Assembly: GCA_022560025.1 (NCBI GenBank)
Contig: JAFISE010000106.1
Location: forward strand, 1 to 64,000
From: Stagonosporopsis chrysanthemi
Lineage: Eukaryota > Ascomycota > Dothideomycetes > Pleosporales > Didymellaceae
Reading direction: 5' to 3'
DNA length: 64,000 bases
Shown one piece after another: positions 22,185 to 32,276 of this stretch (its first letter is position 1; every line of letters starts with the position of its first letter). The notes below the pieces were generated by a model. The model was not told where the DNA came from, made no database searches, and saw only the letters and a program-made list of their open reading frames with translations. Made by a program: the position numbers and the translations under genes.

Positions 22185-23271
22185 TCAATCAGTCCGCCTC
22201 TCTGGCCAATGCTTCTTCAGCTCCTCATACACTGTGAAGATGAATGCGGAACTAGGTATCGAACGGGCAACAGTGATGCCGCATCCGCGATACATGCCCT
22301 TGATTCCTTGGTCCCTCCACAACGCTCTACCAACTGCACCGAAGGTAGAACGCCCGCCGGTCAACTTGCCTACATCTTCTGTCTGCATGCGCGACTTAAT
22401 GGTGTCTGCAGGGTAAAATGCGAAATTGTACGCCGCGCCCGCGATGGATCCGGCCACCATGCGCTGGTAAATAGGTAGATCCTCGCTGGTAGATCCATTT
22501 GTCTTTTTGAAAATAATCTTCATGCCTTCATATCCGCCAAACCATGCTGCGCCACCACCAGTCTCGCGGATAAAGGTTCCCAGCTGGCCGTGCCAGTAGC
22601 CAAGGATGCCCTGGTGCCGATATACTGAGATGATACTGCTGAGCACAGTGGGTCGAGCAATGATGCCGCCAGGTGTCTCTATCGGTACCTGCACCTTACA
22701 TTTGACAAGCTCGATAGGTGTCAGGAATAGAGAGGTGATGGCTCCAGCGACCATACCACAGCCGAGCATGGCAGGGTAGGGCAAGTCATGTTCGGGGTTT
22801 TGCTTCAGCGCGGGGTAGATTCCAGAAGCTTTCAAAGCATCTCCAGCAACTCGGTACTGCATAGTGGTCAGCTGAAGGTGCATAAATCGCTCATCGTGTG
22901 GGAGGACTTACGCTGAAGAACAGGGCGCTGGTTTCTACAGCAGCACCAACCAGAGGTGCACTGATACCCCTATATATGCCGACGAACCCATCTCGCTGTA
23001 GTGATTGCTTGAAGCAGTCTAACGGCCCCTTATACCGCAAAGGCAGGGTCGCTGGCTGTGACTGCAGGCGAACCTTGACTGTATCAAAGGGATACTCGAT
23101 GTATTTGCCAACAATACCGGCGACCGAGCCACAGACAACATCTTTCAATGCCTCTTCTCCTTGCCCACTGGTGTTTGCGACGGCTGTGGGACGTGTTTCT
23201 TCCACCACGACTGATTTGCTCAATCCACCTCTTGCCCCCACCACCGACACCGGACTCTCGTGTAATTCCAT
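22185..23271 (-). CDS. arg-13: Mitochondrial ornithine/basic amino acid carrier (Arg-13/Ort1 type)
   Basis: Two exons (23271-22912 and 22856-22185) give 343 aa. The three mitochondrial carrier repeats carry the signature at Pro61 (PFDTVKVRLQ), Pro167 (PIELVKCKVQ) and Pro269 (PADTIKSRMQ), each followed by a Gly/aromatic region such as GFVGIYRGISAPLVGAAVETSALFFS, GILGYWHGQLGTFIRETGGGAAWF and GIKGMYRGCGITVARSIPSSA. The RETGGGAAWF block and the overall pattern fit the ornithine exchangers Ort1/Arg-13, which connect mitochondrial ornithine and citrulline metabolism to cytosolic arginine synthesis. The first ~40 residues are a variable hydrophilic leader. The 55-nt intron begins GTAAGT and ends ATGCAG. 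Substrate is inferred from similarity only. Confidence 0.92.
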
Positions 23272-23975
23272 GCGTGTACTGGTACTATCGGATCGTATGT
23301 TTGTTGAGTTTGTACAGAGTGTGATGGTCAATGCCTCATAAAGCAGTGAGCATGGTACACGGTACGGAGCAGCGATCGTAGGCGGTGAGGAGGGCGAGAG
23401 GTGTCTGCTCAAGCCGTGGGACGCATGAGGGCGGGCACGGTATTATGGGATTTTGCGAGTGGAGAAGAAGTCGGCGGAACGTAGCACAGGGCGACTAAGG
23501 CCTAAGTATGCAGCGGGCCGCGGGGTGGGTTCTGTAACGGGGTGGTGATGAAAGCACCCAAGACAATCGAGGCCCGATATTGTACAAATGTGCAGAGGTG
23601 TGACGAAATTTTCATTTAGTCTTGCTAGAACCCTGCATGAGTACGAGGCGCTGCGAGGACCGCAAATGGCGCACAAGCGTGGCTAAGTGAGATAGGTGCT
23701 GTGAAAGACTAGATTTGTTGCAAATGGCTCATACAAATTCCAGAACCACTGCTTTCCATCTGATAATTTTGTTATCAGATCCTTTCGATGCGCCTTGTCG
23801 AAGCCACGGGTCTGTGGAGATTGCCCCACCAAACCGGAGCGAACACGGACAAAAGTCTAGTGTGTACTAGCGCCCTTCCTATCGATATCGGTAGGCTCAG
23901 ATTATTTTCGCCGGGCGCATTCGAGACTTGGGGATTGTGAACTGAGTGCGACACCATACCAACACCAACCTCAAT
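23272..23975. other. Divergent intergenic region, carrier gene and CGR1
   Basis: 704 bp separate two head-to-head genes and must contain both promoters. No distinct motif was recognised. Short frames near 23443-23676 have no support. Confidence 0.5.
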
Positions 23976-24389
23976 ATGTCTGAAGTAGTCCCAACAGAGG
24001 CGCCTGCCGCGCCTGTCACGGTCTCGGTCAAGGGAATGAAGAAGAACGGTAAACAGTCCTGGTGGTATGACGTTGAGCACCCAAGACTGATCGCACATGC
24101 AGGCAAGCAGTGGCACGACAACAAGAGCGCCTTCAGGCCGCGTTCAAATCAGACTTCGTGGGATAAGCGTACAGCGGAGAGGAAAGCATTGGCCGCCGTC
24201 AAAGCCAAAGAGAAGGAGCTGAAGGACGAGAAGGCAGCAACAAAGCAGGCGCAGGTCGACAGAATCCGTGAGAAGCGCGCAAAAAAGGAGGAGAGGGAGC
24301 GATTCCAAAAGATGGAGGAGAAGATGCATAAGAAGCGCGTCGAGCGCCTGAAGAGGAGAGAGAAGCGCAACGCCTTGTTGAAATCATGA
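23976..24389 (+). CDS. CGR1: Cgr1, 60S ribosome biogenesis protein
   Basis: Two exons (23976-24048 and 24103-24389) give 119 aa. The core is VSVKGMKKNGKQWHDNKSAFRP, then WDKRTAERKALAAVKAKEKELKDEK and a long highly charged Lys/Arg/Glu helix ending ERLKRREKRNALLKS, the hallmark of Cgr1. Cgr1 is a nucleolar coiled-coil protein needed for pre-rRNA processing to the large subunit. The intron (24049-24102, GTAAAC...CTGATC...ATGCAG) is 54 nt, a multiple of three and free of stops. Without splicing the frame stays open and gains 18 residues inside the conserved GKQWHD block. The spliced form restores the family consensus, so I prefer it. Confidence 0.93.
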   Translation: MSEVVPTEAPAAPVTVSVKGMKKNGKQSWWYDVEHPRLIAHAGKQWHDNKSAFRPRSNQTSWDKRTAERKALAAVKAKEKELKDEKAATKQAQVDRIREKRAKKEERERFQKMEEKMHKKRVERLKRREKRNALLKS

Positions 24390-24847
24390 GGATATACCCA
24401 GCAATACACGCCGGCATAGTGAACCCCGGCCTTGGACGATTTTTGGTGGAGCAAAGCACATCGACGACAGAGGGTACTTTGCAACCGAGGAGCATAGGCA
24501 TTGGTGGAGGCAGTCAACCACCAGGGACACATCTCTTGAGGGTGTGCTGAGTGCTGACGTACAGGAAGCATGCATAGTCGATGGCGTTCATGGAAAATCT
24601 TTGGGCAGGAATTGTTGTGTTGACATTCACACGCTGGTGTGATATAGCACGTCATTAGGCAGTACTCGCAAACCGCATACACGATAATCATGAAGGCAAC
24701 AGTGCGTTTCCTGCTGTGCTCTGACCCCAGCCTGCTTGTGCTTTGGCGGACCATCGCCGCCGCACCACCGGCTTAGCGCACAGGGTCCACTGACACAGCC
24801 GCGGCTCCTTTCCAAGATCCATCATCTCTCACCACCGCAATGTCCAC
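24390..24847. other. Intergenic, promoter of the coiled-coil protein
   Basis: 458 bp between two plus-strand genes. It ends with an out-of-frame ATG at 24840 (a 31-codon overlapping upstream frame, 24840-24935). No separate gene is supported. Confidence 0.5.
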
Positions 24848-26069
24848 ATGGACAACCTCTACCTGCACTCTGGCTACTCGAGGCCTTTGCGCTCTAATGT
24901 CTACGATCGCAGTTCTCGACCGTCCATCCGCGTGAGCTCCGATCCCAGCTCCAGCAGCCACCGGCCGCATCTGCACAGGCACAAGTCGTCGCATCGTCAC
25001 CACCGTCACCACGACGAGCACCGCCGGCACAGCTCCACACGCCACCATGCCAAAGAAGTGGTGCAGTCTGCGCTCCAGCCGCCTACGAGCTTCGGCGATC
25101 TCCTGAAGCAGGCAAGAGGCAGCAAAGACAGCTCGCCGAGCCGCAGTCACAGTCGCAGCCGTCGACAAAGCCCGACCAGAGGAGATACCAGCGAGCAAAG
25201 GCCAACTGGTGGCGATGCTGGCCTCACGATACCGCCACCACGACCCCTAAGGCCGGAAGAAATCGAACGAGAGGCGAAGAGGGTCGAAGCCAGGGAAAGG
25301 TGCGCGTTGCAGCAAAGCAGTCGTTGTTGCAAGTAATAACACAATGACAGAGACCTCCGCATCGCGCTACAATCCCTATCCGATCAATCCCTTATGACCT
25401 CTCGTCGCCTCGACGACACTTACTATTCACTCCTTGAAAAAGTCTCCACCCTGCGTCAAACGATCGGCTCACTGCAAGAGCTTTCGGGACTTACAAGAGA
25501 GCTTCACGGCAATTTCGAGACAGATACGAAAGCTCTGCTTGGTGATGTGCAGGGACAGTTCGAGAGCTCAAATAACTTCGACGCACAGCGCAACCAGATT
25601 ACTTCGCTTGAGGAAAGGGTTGCGGCGGGCAAAGCAAAAGCGGATGCGCTGACGGCAAGATTGGTGGAAGCGAAGGGAAGAGTGGACAGGAGGGCGGAAA
25701 GCGAGGCTCAGTGGGAAGCTAGTACAAACCGTATGTCTTTCAATCCCCAAATCCGATGTATGACTGCTAACGACGTGTCTAGGCTGGTGGCAATGGTTCG
25801 GTGGCATAGTAATCTCCATCATTTCGCTCATCCTGGTCCTGGTAGTCCTGCACCATCTCAAACCTACGCAAGTACAATTGGATCCCAAGCCCGCCCTTGA
25901 TCCCGCTATTCAAGCAAGCATCCTGGAGGCTCCAATACCACAGGTGGCAAAGGAGGATATCCTGGAATTAGCAACATCAGTCCCGACCATCCGGCCACTG
26001 GGGACACCATCCTCGAGGTCATCTGCCGAGCCGGAAGATCAACTGTTGCGTAAGTTCGATGAGTTATAG
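24848..26069 (+). CDS. Coiled-coil, membrane-anchored protein of unknown function
   Basis: Three exons (24848-25299, 25351-25730, 25783-26069) give 372 aa. The N-terminal third is disordered and rich in His, Arg and Ser (for example HRPHLHRHKSSHRHHRHH), then ASFGDLL-like TSFGDLLKQARG. A central helical region (about 135-270, EEIEREAKRVEARERDLRIALQ, RRLDDTYYSLLEKVSTLRQTIGSLQELSGL) looks like coiled coil. It is followed by WWQWFGG and a hydrophobic segment (IVISIISLILVLVVLHHL) that should cross a membrane, then an ~80-residue tail. This is a conserved pattern in filamentous fungi without a function I know. A strong GTAAGT donor sits in the last codons (26051), so an alternative fourth exon is possible. 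Confidence 0.82.
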
Positions 26070-27311
26070 TTCCTTTGTTGATAGCACATTCGATACCCTA
26101 GACAATGTCACCTGTTCTTTATCGGTGCAGAGCTACTGCATGCTACATCACCCGCCGATCAACCTGTCGCCTGTCAGGTGGCCACGAGAGCAGCTACGGA
26201 GAATATGGTCAATAATGACTTGCTACTTCCAACGTGCAGTTCGCATCACATGTGAAGCGCCCAATGATAACAACGCCGTCAAGCCGAGATGCTTCCAGTT
26301 GCCCTCCCCATGTAACCTCCTTGCATAAGGCTGCATGTCGGATCGCGTACCCAAATGAAATGGCTGACCGGAAGCACGATTGCCTTTTCCACGTAGGCAT
26401 GCGCCCACCGGTGACCTGGTTCGAGAGATTCGCGCCGCAATCTGGTGTCGGCGGCGGTTTCCGAGGTGGAATGCAAGGTGTTGATGTGGGGTAGACAGCT
26501 ATCGGTTGGCGGAAGATTTGACGTACAGGGCTGAGACGGCTCGTGGGGTCGTGCCGCCCCCTCCAATAGGGCTGAACTTACATTGTTATTTGACATACTT
26601 AAACACGTGGGTAGTGGTGGTTATCTGGATGCTTCGCAAGGTTGTAAACGGTTCCAAACGGTCGTACCGCGCCGGGTACACGAGGTTCAGGGCGTTTGTA
26701 GACGCCATTGTCGGTAGCTATAAACTTCAGTGATCGACTCGTAAGAGACCCGAGGCAGCGATGACCAATGTCTCCCTGCTGTGAGGAATTCTCGTGAGTC
26801 AGGGCCTCGAAGCCAATGAAGCTCAACCTGAGCTTGTTTGAGGTGCAATTGCCGAATGAGATGCAGTTGTGCTGGTCTGCAGGGCAACTGTGAGCTGTCT
26901 CTCCCTTCCCTTAGGGGTTGCGGTCACAAGCTCCTGTGCGTAGCTACGATGTCGTGACCCCTCTTTTGCAAAGGGCATAAAGCTGTATCCAAGTCGCAAG
27001 CTGGTGCTCTTACCCCCTCGACGAACTTCTCTCACTTTGTAGCATCGTATTGTACACATAGCGATCCATCTTACTAGCGGCATTGATATTGCATTGGCTA
27101 TCCAGCCTCATCAAGTAGCAGTCCCGCTACTTCGTCTTTCCAAGGGTACACCGTCGGATCATTGGCGTTCGTGCATACTCACCTTCTTTCTTCTGGGTAA
27201 GCGCATGGCCCTGCTTCAGACACTTGCCCACTCAGTCACTCTATCCGTGGTTCGAACAAGGTCAGAAAGCCATGTGTACAACGGTTCCTGACTACTCACA
27301 GGTATACCATC
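26070..27311. other. Intergenic, no firm gene
   Basis: 1.2 kb. The first ~190 bp could contain an alternative last intron and exon of the coiled-coil gene (exon from about 26131 to a stop near 26254). The remainder shows only short overlapping frames. Confidence 0.45.
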
Positions 27312-27992
27312 ATGGATCGAAGCTACGACTCCATTCCATCCATGGGCGAGCATAGAGGCATGGAAGCATCTTCCCACATGTCACCGCAATTGAATGAGAC
27401 CATCTGCGGTTGTCGATGCGGCTGTGGTTGTGGCTGTGCTGGCGATGGCGACATCGACGAGAGCAAGCGCCTGAGTGACAGCGTGACCGCAATTGACTCG
27501 AGCGAGTCTGAGGACAGAGATGAGCATCCAACTACTCGTTACACACCTGAAATTGGAGTCAATGGCAGCAACTCCGGCCACACAAACTTTGGGATTCTGT
27601 CGCCGCGTGCCATGTCGCAGTCGGTCGTCTTCTGGCTTCTGGAGAGACCAGAAAACCTGCACATCAGTGAGGGTCTGCTAAGACATGGGCACATCTCCGT
27701 TCGCCCGCTGCTTTTTGGGGGCGATGCAGAGAGAACAGGTAGCCCACTTCGCGAGCCGCGCAGTGTCGACTTCCAGACCAACCCGATTCCCAGCCAAGGC
27801 AATGTGCGAATGATGTCCCCTGGTCCGGGAATTGGTGCTTGGTTGCCAATGGTTCCCGAGCCTAATCGTGTCGAACGCGTGTACATCTTCACACCTCTTC
27901 GACTAAGCGCAGAGTCTCAGCATGCGCGAGGAAAGCTTGTCGAACGTGCGTTGATCCCGTATGAAGCATACTTTCAAGAAGATCTACATTAG
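27312..27992 (+). CDS. Hypothetical protein with a Cys-Gly cluster
   Basis: An uninterrupted frame of 226 aa from ATG. Residues about 32-45 read TICGCRCGCGCGCAGD, a run of alternating Cys and Gly/Arg. The rest is polar and includes FWLLERPENLHISEGLLRHGHISVRPLLFGG and RVERVYIFTPLRLSAESQHARG. There is no signal peptide or membrane segment. I recognise no family. The frame is longer than its neighbours and not disrupted, but expression is unproven. A missing upstream exon is possible, because CACAG precedes the ATG by a few bases. Confidence 0.5.
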   Translation: MDRSYDSIPSMGEHRGMEASSHMSPQLNETICGCRCGCGCGCAGDGDIDESKRLSDSVTAIDSSESEDRDEHPTTRYTPEIGVNGSNSGHTNFGILSPRAMSQSVVFWLLERPENLHISEGLLRHGHISVRPLLFGGDAERTGSPLREPRSVDFQTNPIPSQGNVRMMSPGPGIGAWLPMVPEPNRVERVYIFTPLRLSAESQHARGKLVERALIPYEAYFQEDLH

Positions 27993-30044
27993 AGATGATC
28001 TGTGTCCTGGCGGGACTCTCATAACGTGGCGTTTGGGTTTTCAGGGTATTGTGATTTCCTTGTTGGCATTCATCTTGTATCCGGAGTTGGTGGAGGGCCT
28101 GGCAGTTCTAAGTTGGACATACTTGTAAACACTATGGGTTTTGACATGGAGTATACGTAAATTCGGGTTTGACACCAAGCATACTTACTCATATGAACGG
28201 ACGGCATCATGCAAGTGACTGCAATGCGGTTCCCCAAGACCGCCAGAGCGTGTCGTGAAGGATGTGCAGGTGCTTAAGCAGTGTCAATGCGCTCGTGAAC
28301 TACACCCACGCTCGTCTATTCTAACCTGTGTCGCGTGACCATGCAAACAGCGTTTTGTGGGAAACCGGAAGCCTGTGATCAGACAGGTGATGTCGATGTT
28401 GTGTTGCTCGATTGCTGCTGGGAAGGTGCGAGGGCACTCCCGCGGCAAAGAAGAGCCGCGGGTGCACATTCGCTTTTCATTACATATTGTCAAACATGTG
28501 GGTATCCCGGCTGGTAACCCGCGACAACCCTAATTCACCCGCACCCTGTTATTGAGCGCCTTGTTCCAGCTCGTAACTGACACGACCACGATTCTCAATG
28601 TCGAGGCGTTCCCTAGTGTGGGAGTTGGGCGCTGCGGCTTTAATCCAGGTCTCATGTGTGGGGCCCAACGCTGGCTCCTGCTCCTAATTAAGCATTGCGT
28701 GGCTTTCGAGCTGATGGCTGTATTGATATCGAAGCTGGATAGGGGTACCGCATTCGCAAAGGATGCTCACAAGAGCAGCACGCCGCGGGTCCGTCGAGGC
28801 AGGTGCGGAACAGTAACCGATTGCATCTTGCAGATCCCCCAGTGAACTTTTCTCCAGAAAGCGCCTCTCCAAGAACACTGGACTGGAGTCGTTGCCACAG
28901 ACCCACAGCACGGCCTCCGCGCTGGCGGACCAGGCGCTAGTCAGTTCGACGTTTGCTGACTGTGACTCTGTGTCTATGTGCGCCTGCTTCAGAGCTCGAG
29001 CTGTGGAGTGCCCCTCATACTCATGCAGGGCAGCCCGCGGCGAACGTTTGCGTGCAGCTTCGGCCGACTCCTCAACTTTACTGTGCAATGTCTCCTTTTG
29101 CGGGCGCATTGAGTGTGTATATATATCGCACTTGCGGTGAGCGAGCATTGATAGCCCAATCTTAGCCCATTGTCCTACCTCACTGGGCCCCGCCTGAACG
29201 CGGTCTGCGGATCGTTCGAGATTTGATCCCAGCGCAATCCCTTGGCTCAACAAGAACACCACCAGCTCACATCAGTTCATATAGTTGGCGCGACAGCCAC
29301 AGCCCTCCACAAAAGCCACGCACCCCCGATCGCAGCTGCCAGAAACACAACCTGGCCTCCCCATTCCTCACACCCTCGCCCTGACATCTCATCTCTCGTG
29401 GTTCGTCCCAAGGCTCTCCACGGTCGTTCCACGCTATATACGTCATTCTGCCGCTGCATGTCGTAAATATTGCTGGACAACGTCCGATCTCACATGTGTC
29501 CGACAACTAGCTCGTTCAAAAGCAATCCACGGTGCGAGTTCGAGAAGTCTTTGGCTGTGCGGTTATTCTTTTTCGAAGACTGGTGAGTCGTAATCAAACT
29601 GACATGTGAACGCGCTCTGACAGGCACCCAGATCTGTACCCGATCCCTCCCTGAGCATTCCCCATACAGCCTACTTGTACTACCACGCGACTACGCTGCA
29701 ATTGGAACCGCAAGGAAGAGCATCTAGTGCAGGTTATATGCCCGTTCGGCACGAAGACTGACAGCCTGCGTTGTCACAGAAAGCCAGTTTCCCAAGGATC
29801 CTGGGTCGAGTGCGTGCAGTACATCGTTGCACAATCCCGTAAACTTCCGATTTTTGGGCGTCCCCGCATCGAGAGTGCGCACCCGCACGTCAAGCCTGCA
29901 GCCCTGGCGCGGCACTAGTGTACCCGCGCGACCGACGGCAGCACTGCGATTGGCAACACCATACACGTCAGCGGATCTGGGCTTTTGTTTTGACGAAAAT
30001 CTATAAGATTATAGCATCACCCTTGTGCTTGGACCTTTTTCACC
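27993..30044. other. Intergenic, no gene supported
   Basis: About 2 kb upstream of the repeat protein. The longest frame (28684-29262, minus) has no motif and overlaps other frames. The proximal 50 bp contain a CTATAAGATTATAG stretch (about 30000-30014) that may serve as a TATA-like element. Otherwise nothing was recognised. Confidence 0.5.
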
Positions 30045-32276
30045 ATGGCATCTGTAGCTCCCCCGAGACGATTCAAAGTCGAACCTGTCGAGACAACCAC
30101 GTCGAGCTCGAAAGACCGAAAGCAAGAGTCAGATGAAGGAGCATCAAAGCCCAGGAAGTTTGCTCCTGAACCTATCGAGACCACAACCAAGAGTAATCGA
30201 AAGTTCGCCCCAGAACCCGTAGAGACAACACAACGAAGCAACCGCAGATTCGCCCCAGAACCATTAGAAACTTCAACAAGAACGAATCGTAGATTTGCAC
30301 CAGAGCCAACAGAAACAACGCACAAATCGAATCGCAGATTTGCACCGGAGCCCCTAGAAACGACAACGAAGACCAATCGAAGGTTTGCCCCGGAGCCAAC
30401 TGAGGTCACGCAAAGAACGAATCGCAAGTTTGCTCCTCAGCCGATCGAGACTACGCAATCGACAAACCGCAAGTTTGCACCCGAGCCAATCGAGACATCC
30501 CAGAAAAAGGTTCGCCGTTTTGCTCCAGAGCCTATAGAGACCACCGCAGTCTCGAGCAGAGATAGTCGCCGAAAGTTCGCCCGGGAGTGGGATGAGAAGA
30601 CAGCTTCCCGTAGATTCAAACCTGAACCTATAGAGACAACTTCCAGAGGCAACAAAACACATCCGCCCAGCCCGAGGAAGTTTGCGCCACAGCTGATTGA
30701 GAGCGCACAAAGATCACGCAAAGCTGGCGATGTCACACCGGCACTGCTCCCATCTGACAAAACAGAGGCAACGCCCGAGAGCAAGGCCATAAGTGCTAGG
30801 AAAGCCCGGATTTTGGGTATCTCACCGACACCACCGAACAACACTCCGACTATTGATCTTCCACAGAATCCTCTCTCGCACAACCCCCTCTTCCTAGAAA
30901 TTCAACGCTCAGAGCTACCCCCCTCAAGACGGAGGTCCTGGTTTTCCTGTTCGCAGCATTCATTCCGTGTCCCGGACCTTGAGCCCATTGAGTCCTCGGA
31001 ATCAGAAGCCTCAAGCCCCCCGTCACCTACCACTTCAACCTCCGACCACTCCTTTATGTACAAGGAGGCTACACGAAGGAGAGAAAGCGTCGATGACTCT
31101 TCTTCTGGATACATGCTTGAGCTTGCTGCCAAAGCTGCAGAAAGACAATTGCGCGAGCAAGCCATGGCCGCCTTTCCTAACGATGATTTCCATGAGCCTG
31201 TCGATCATTTCATCGACCATGAGACGGACGATGCCGATGGCCAAGATCGACGGGGATCATCCTACAGCGAAGTCAACTGGGACTTGAAGGCCATGCGAGA
31301 GTACCAAGATCTCCAGGATTACGAGAAGCGAAAGATGCAAAGGCAGGCTGCTCAAACGCAGAAGGCTGCGGTTACTACAAAGCCTGCCTTCAATCCTTTC
31401 GGAAACCCGGCAGGTTTTCTCGATGCATCAACTGCTAAGATGATGGCTCAAGATCGTGAGGTTGAGCCTATGCGAAAAGGAGCGCGACCTCCTATGCTGG
31501 GAAAGAACATCAAATTTCCGAGATGTGCGTCGCCAGAGCCATCACGTTTCGATCCTACCCAAGGGTGCGATGCGGTACGCACGGCGATGTGCTACTTGTC
31601 GGAGCAAAGCAAGGCCGCTGAGGATGGGAAAGAGAGTTTGTGGTGCGGTAAAGGTAACGGCAAGCAAACAAGCACAACACCATCGCTCTGGTCCACTGCC
31701 AACAGTCGAGCATCTAGCACCCATGGGCTGTGGGGCGGGATGTGCGTCAACACCAGCGGAGACCAGTCCCCGCGCGGTCCTATTGGTATTCATACACCCA
31801 GGCACGAGAAGGGAAACCCGATGTCACCAAATCCATCACCCGCTATGAGCCTGAGTCTCATGCCACCTACACCACCGGCTTCATCGACCGATTTTGGCAA
31901 TATCGACGAGAAGCTCGCTATTGAACAGACCATTGAAGAAGAATTCGGCGATGATTTCGTTACCCAGGTCTACAACTACCTTTCGCTGGGGTATCCTTCC
32001 ATGGCGCAGCCTTTTGATCCAGAGCTTTCCAAGATTTCCGGCATCTCCATTTCCGAGCTGAGGCAAGACGACCACCTTGCGAAATCCCGAGGCTATATTC
32101 GCCTGGGGCAGGATGGGAACCTGAAAGATTCCGAGATTACAGAGGAGACTTGCACGCGTTGGCGAGCTCTGCGGGTCTACATCCAAGAATGGGCTAGGCA
32201 GCACCCTAAGATGAACGAGCTACCTTCTGTCGAAAACCACGGAGTTGCTGTAAGAAAGGGAAGTTGGGGACTTTAG
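30045..32276 (+). CDS. Protein with nine 15-residue FAPEPxET repeats
   Basis: A single exon of 743 aa starting in a strong context (CACCATGG). Residues 37-171 are nine uninterrupted 15-residue units of the form R-[RK]-F-A-P-[EQ]-P-x-E-[TV]-[TS]-x4, flanked by degenerate copies (RRFKVEPVETT before; KFAREWDEKT, RRFKPEPIETT and RKFAPQLIES after). The middle is Ser/Pro/Thr-rich with acidic patches. The C-terminal ~120 residues look folded: FGDDFVTQVYNYLSLGYPSMAQPFDPELSKISGISISELRQDD and RWRALRVYIQEWARQHPKM. No transmembrane segment or signal peptide is visible. I believe related repeats occur in other filamentous ascomycetes, but I know of no function. A scaffold bound through the repeated basic-aromatic/acidic motif is a guess. 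Confidence 0.85.
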   Translation: MASVAPPRRFKVEPVETTTSSSKDRKQESDEGASKPRKFAPEPIETTTKSNRKFAPEPVETTQRSNRRFAPEPLETSTRTNRRFAPEPTETTHKSNRRFAPEPLETTTKTNRRFAPEPTEVTQRTNRKFAPQPIETTQSTNRKFAPEPIETSQKKVRRFAPEPIETTAVSSRDSRRKFAREWDEKTASRRFKPEPIETTSRGNKTHPPSPRKFAPQLIESAQRSRKAGDVTPALLPSDKTEATPESKAISARKARILGISPTPPNNTPTIDLPQNPLSHNPLFLEIQRSELPPSRRRSWFSCSQHSFRVPDLEPIESSESEASSPPSPTTSTSDHSFMYKEATRRRESVDDSSSGYMLELAAKAAERQLREQAMAAFPNDDFHEPVDHFIDHETDDADGQDRRGSSYSEVNWDLKAMREYQDLQDYEKRKMQRQAAQTQKAAVTTKPAFNPFGNPAGFLDASTAKMMAQDREVEPMRKGARPPMLGKNIKFPRCASPEPSRFDPTQGCDAVRTAMCYLSEQSKAAEDGKESLWCGKGNGKQTSTTPSLWSTANSRASSTHGLWGGMCVNTSGDQSPRGPIGIHTPRHEKGNPMSPNPSPAMSLSLMPPTPPASSTDFGNIDEKLAIEQTIEEEFGDDFVTQVYNYLSLGYPSMAQPFDPELSKISGISISELRQDDHLAKSRGYIRLGQDGNLKDSEITEETCTRWRALRVYIQEWARQHPKMNELPSVENHGVAVRKGSWGL
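30152..30556 (+). repeat. Nine 45-bp in-frame tandem repeats
   Basis: Nine units of exactly 45 bp encode the 15-residue FAPEPxET repeats. DNA identity between copies is partial, with drift at third codon positions, so the array is old and maintained at protein level rather than a recent expansion. Confidence 0.9.

Noticed and set aside
30017..30427. Minus-strand frame with a repeated GSGANLR pattern
   Set aside because: It is the antisense shadow of the 45-bp repeats of the plus-strand protein.
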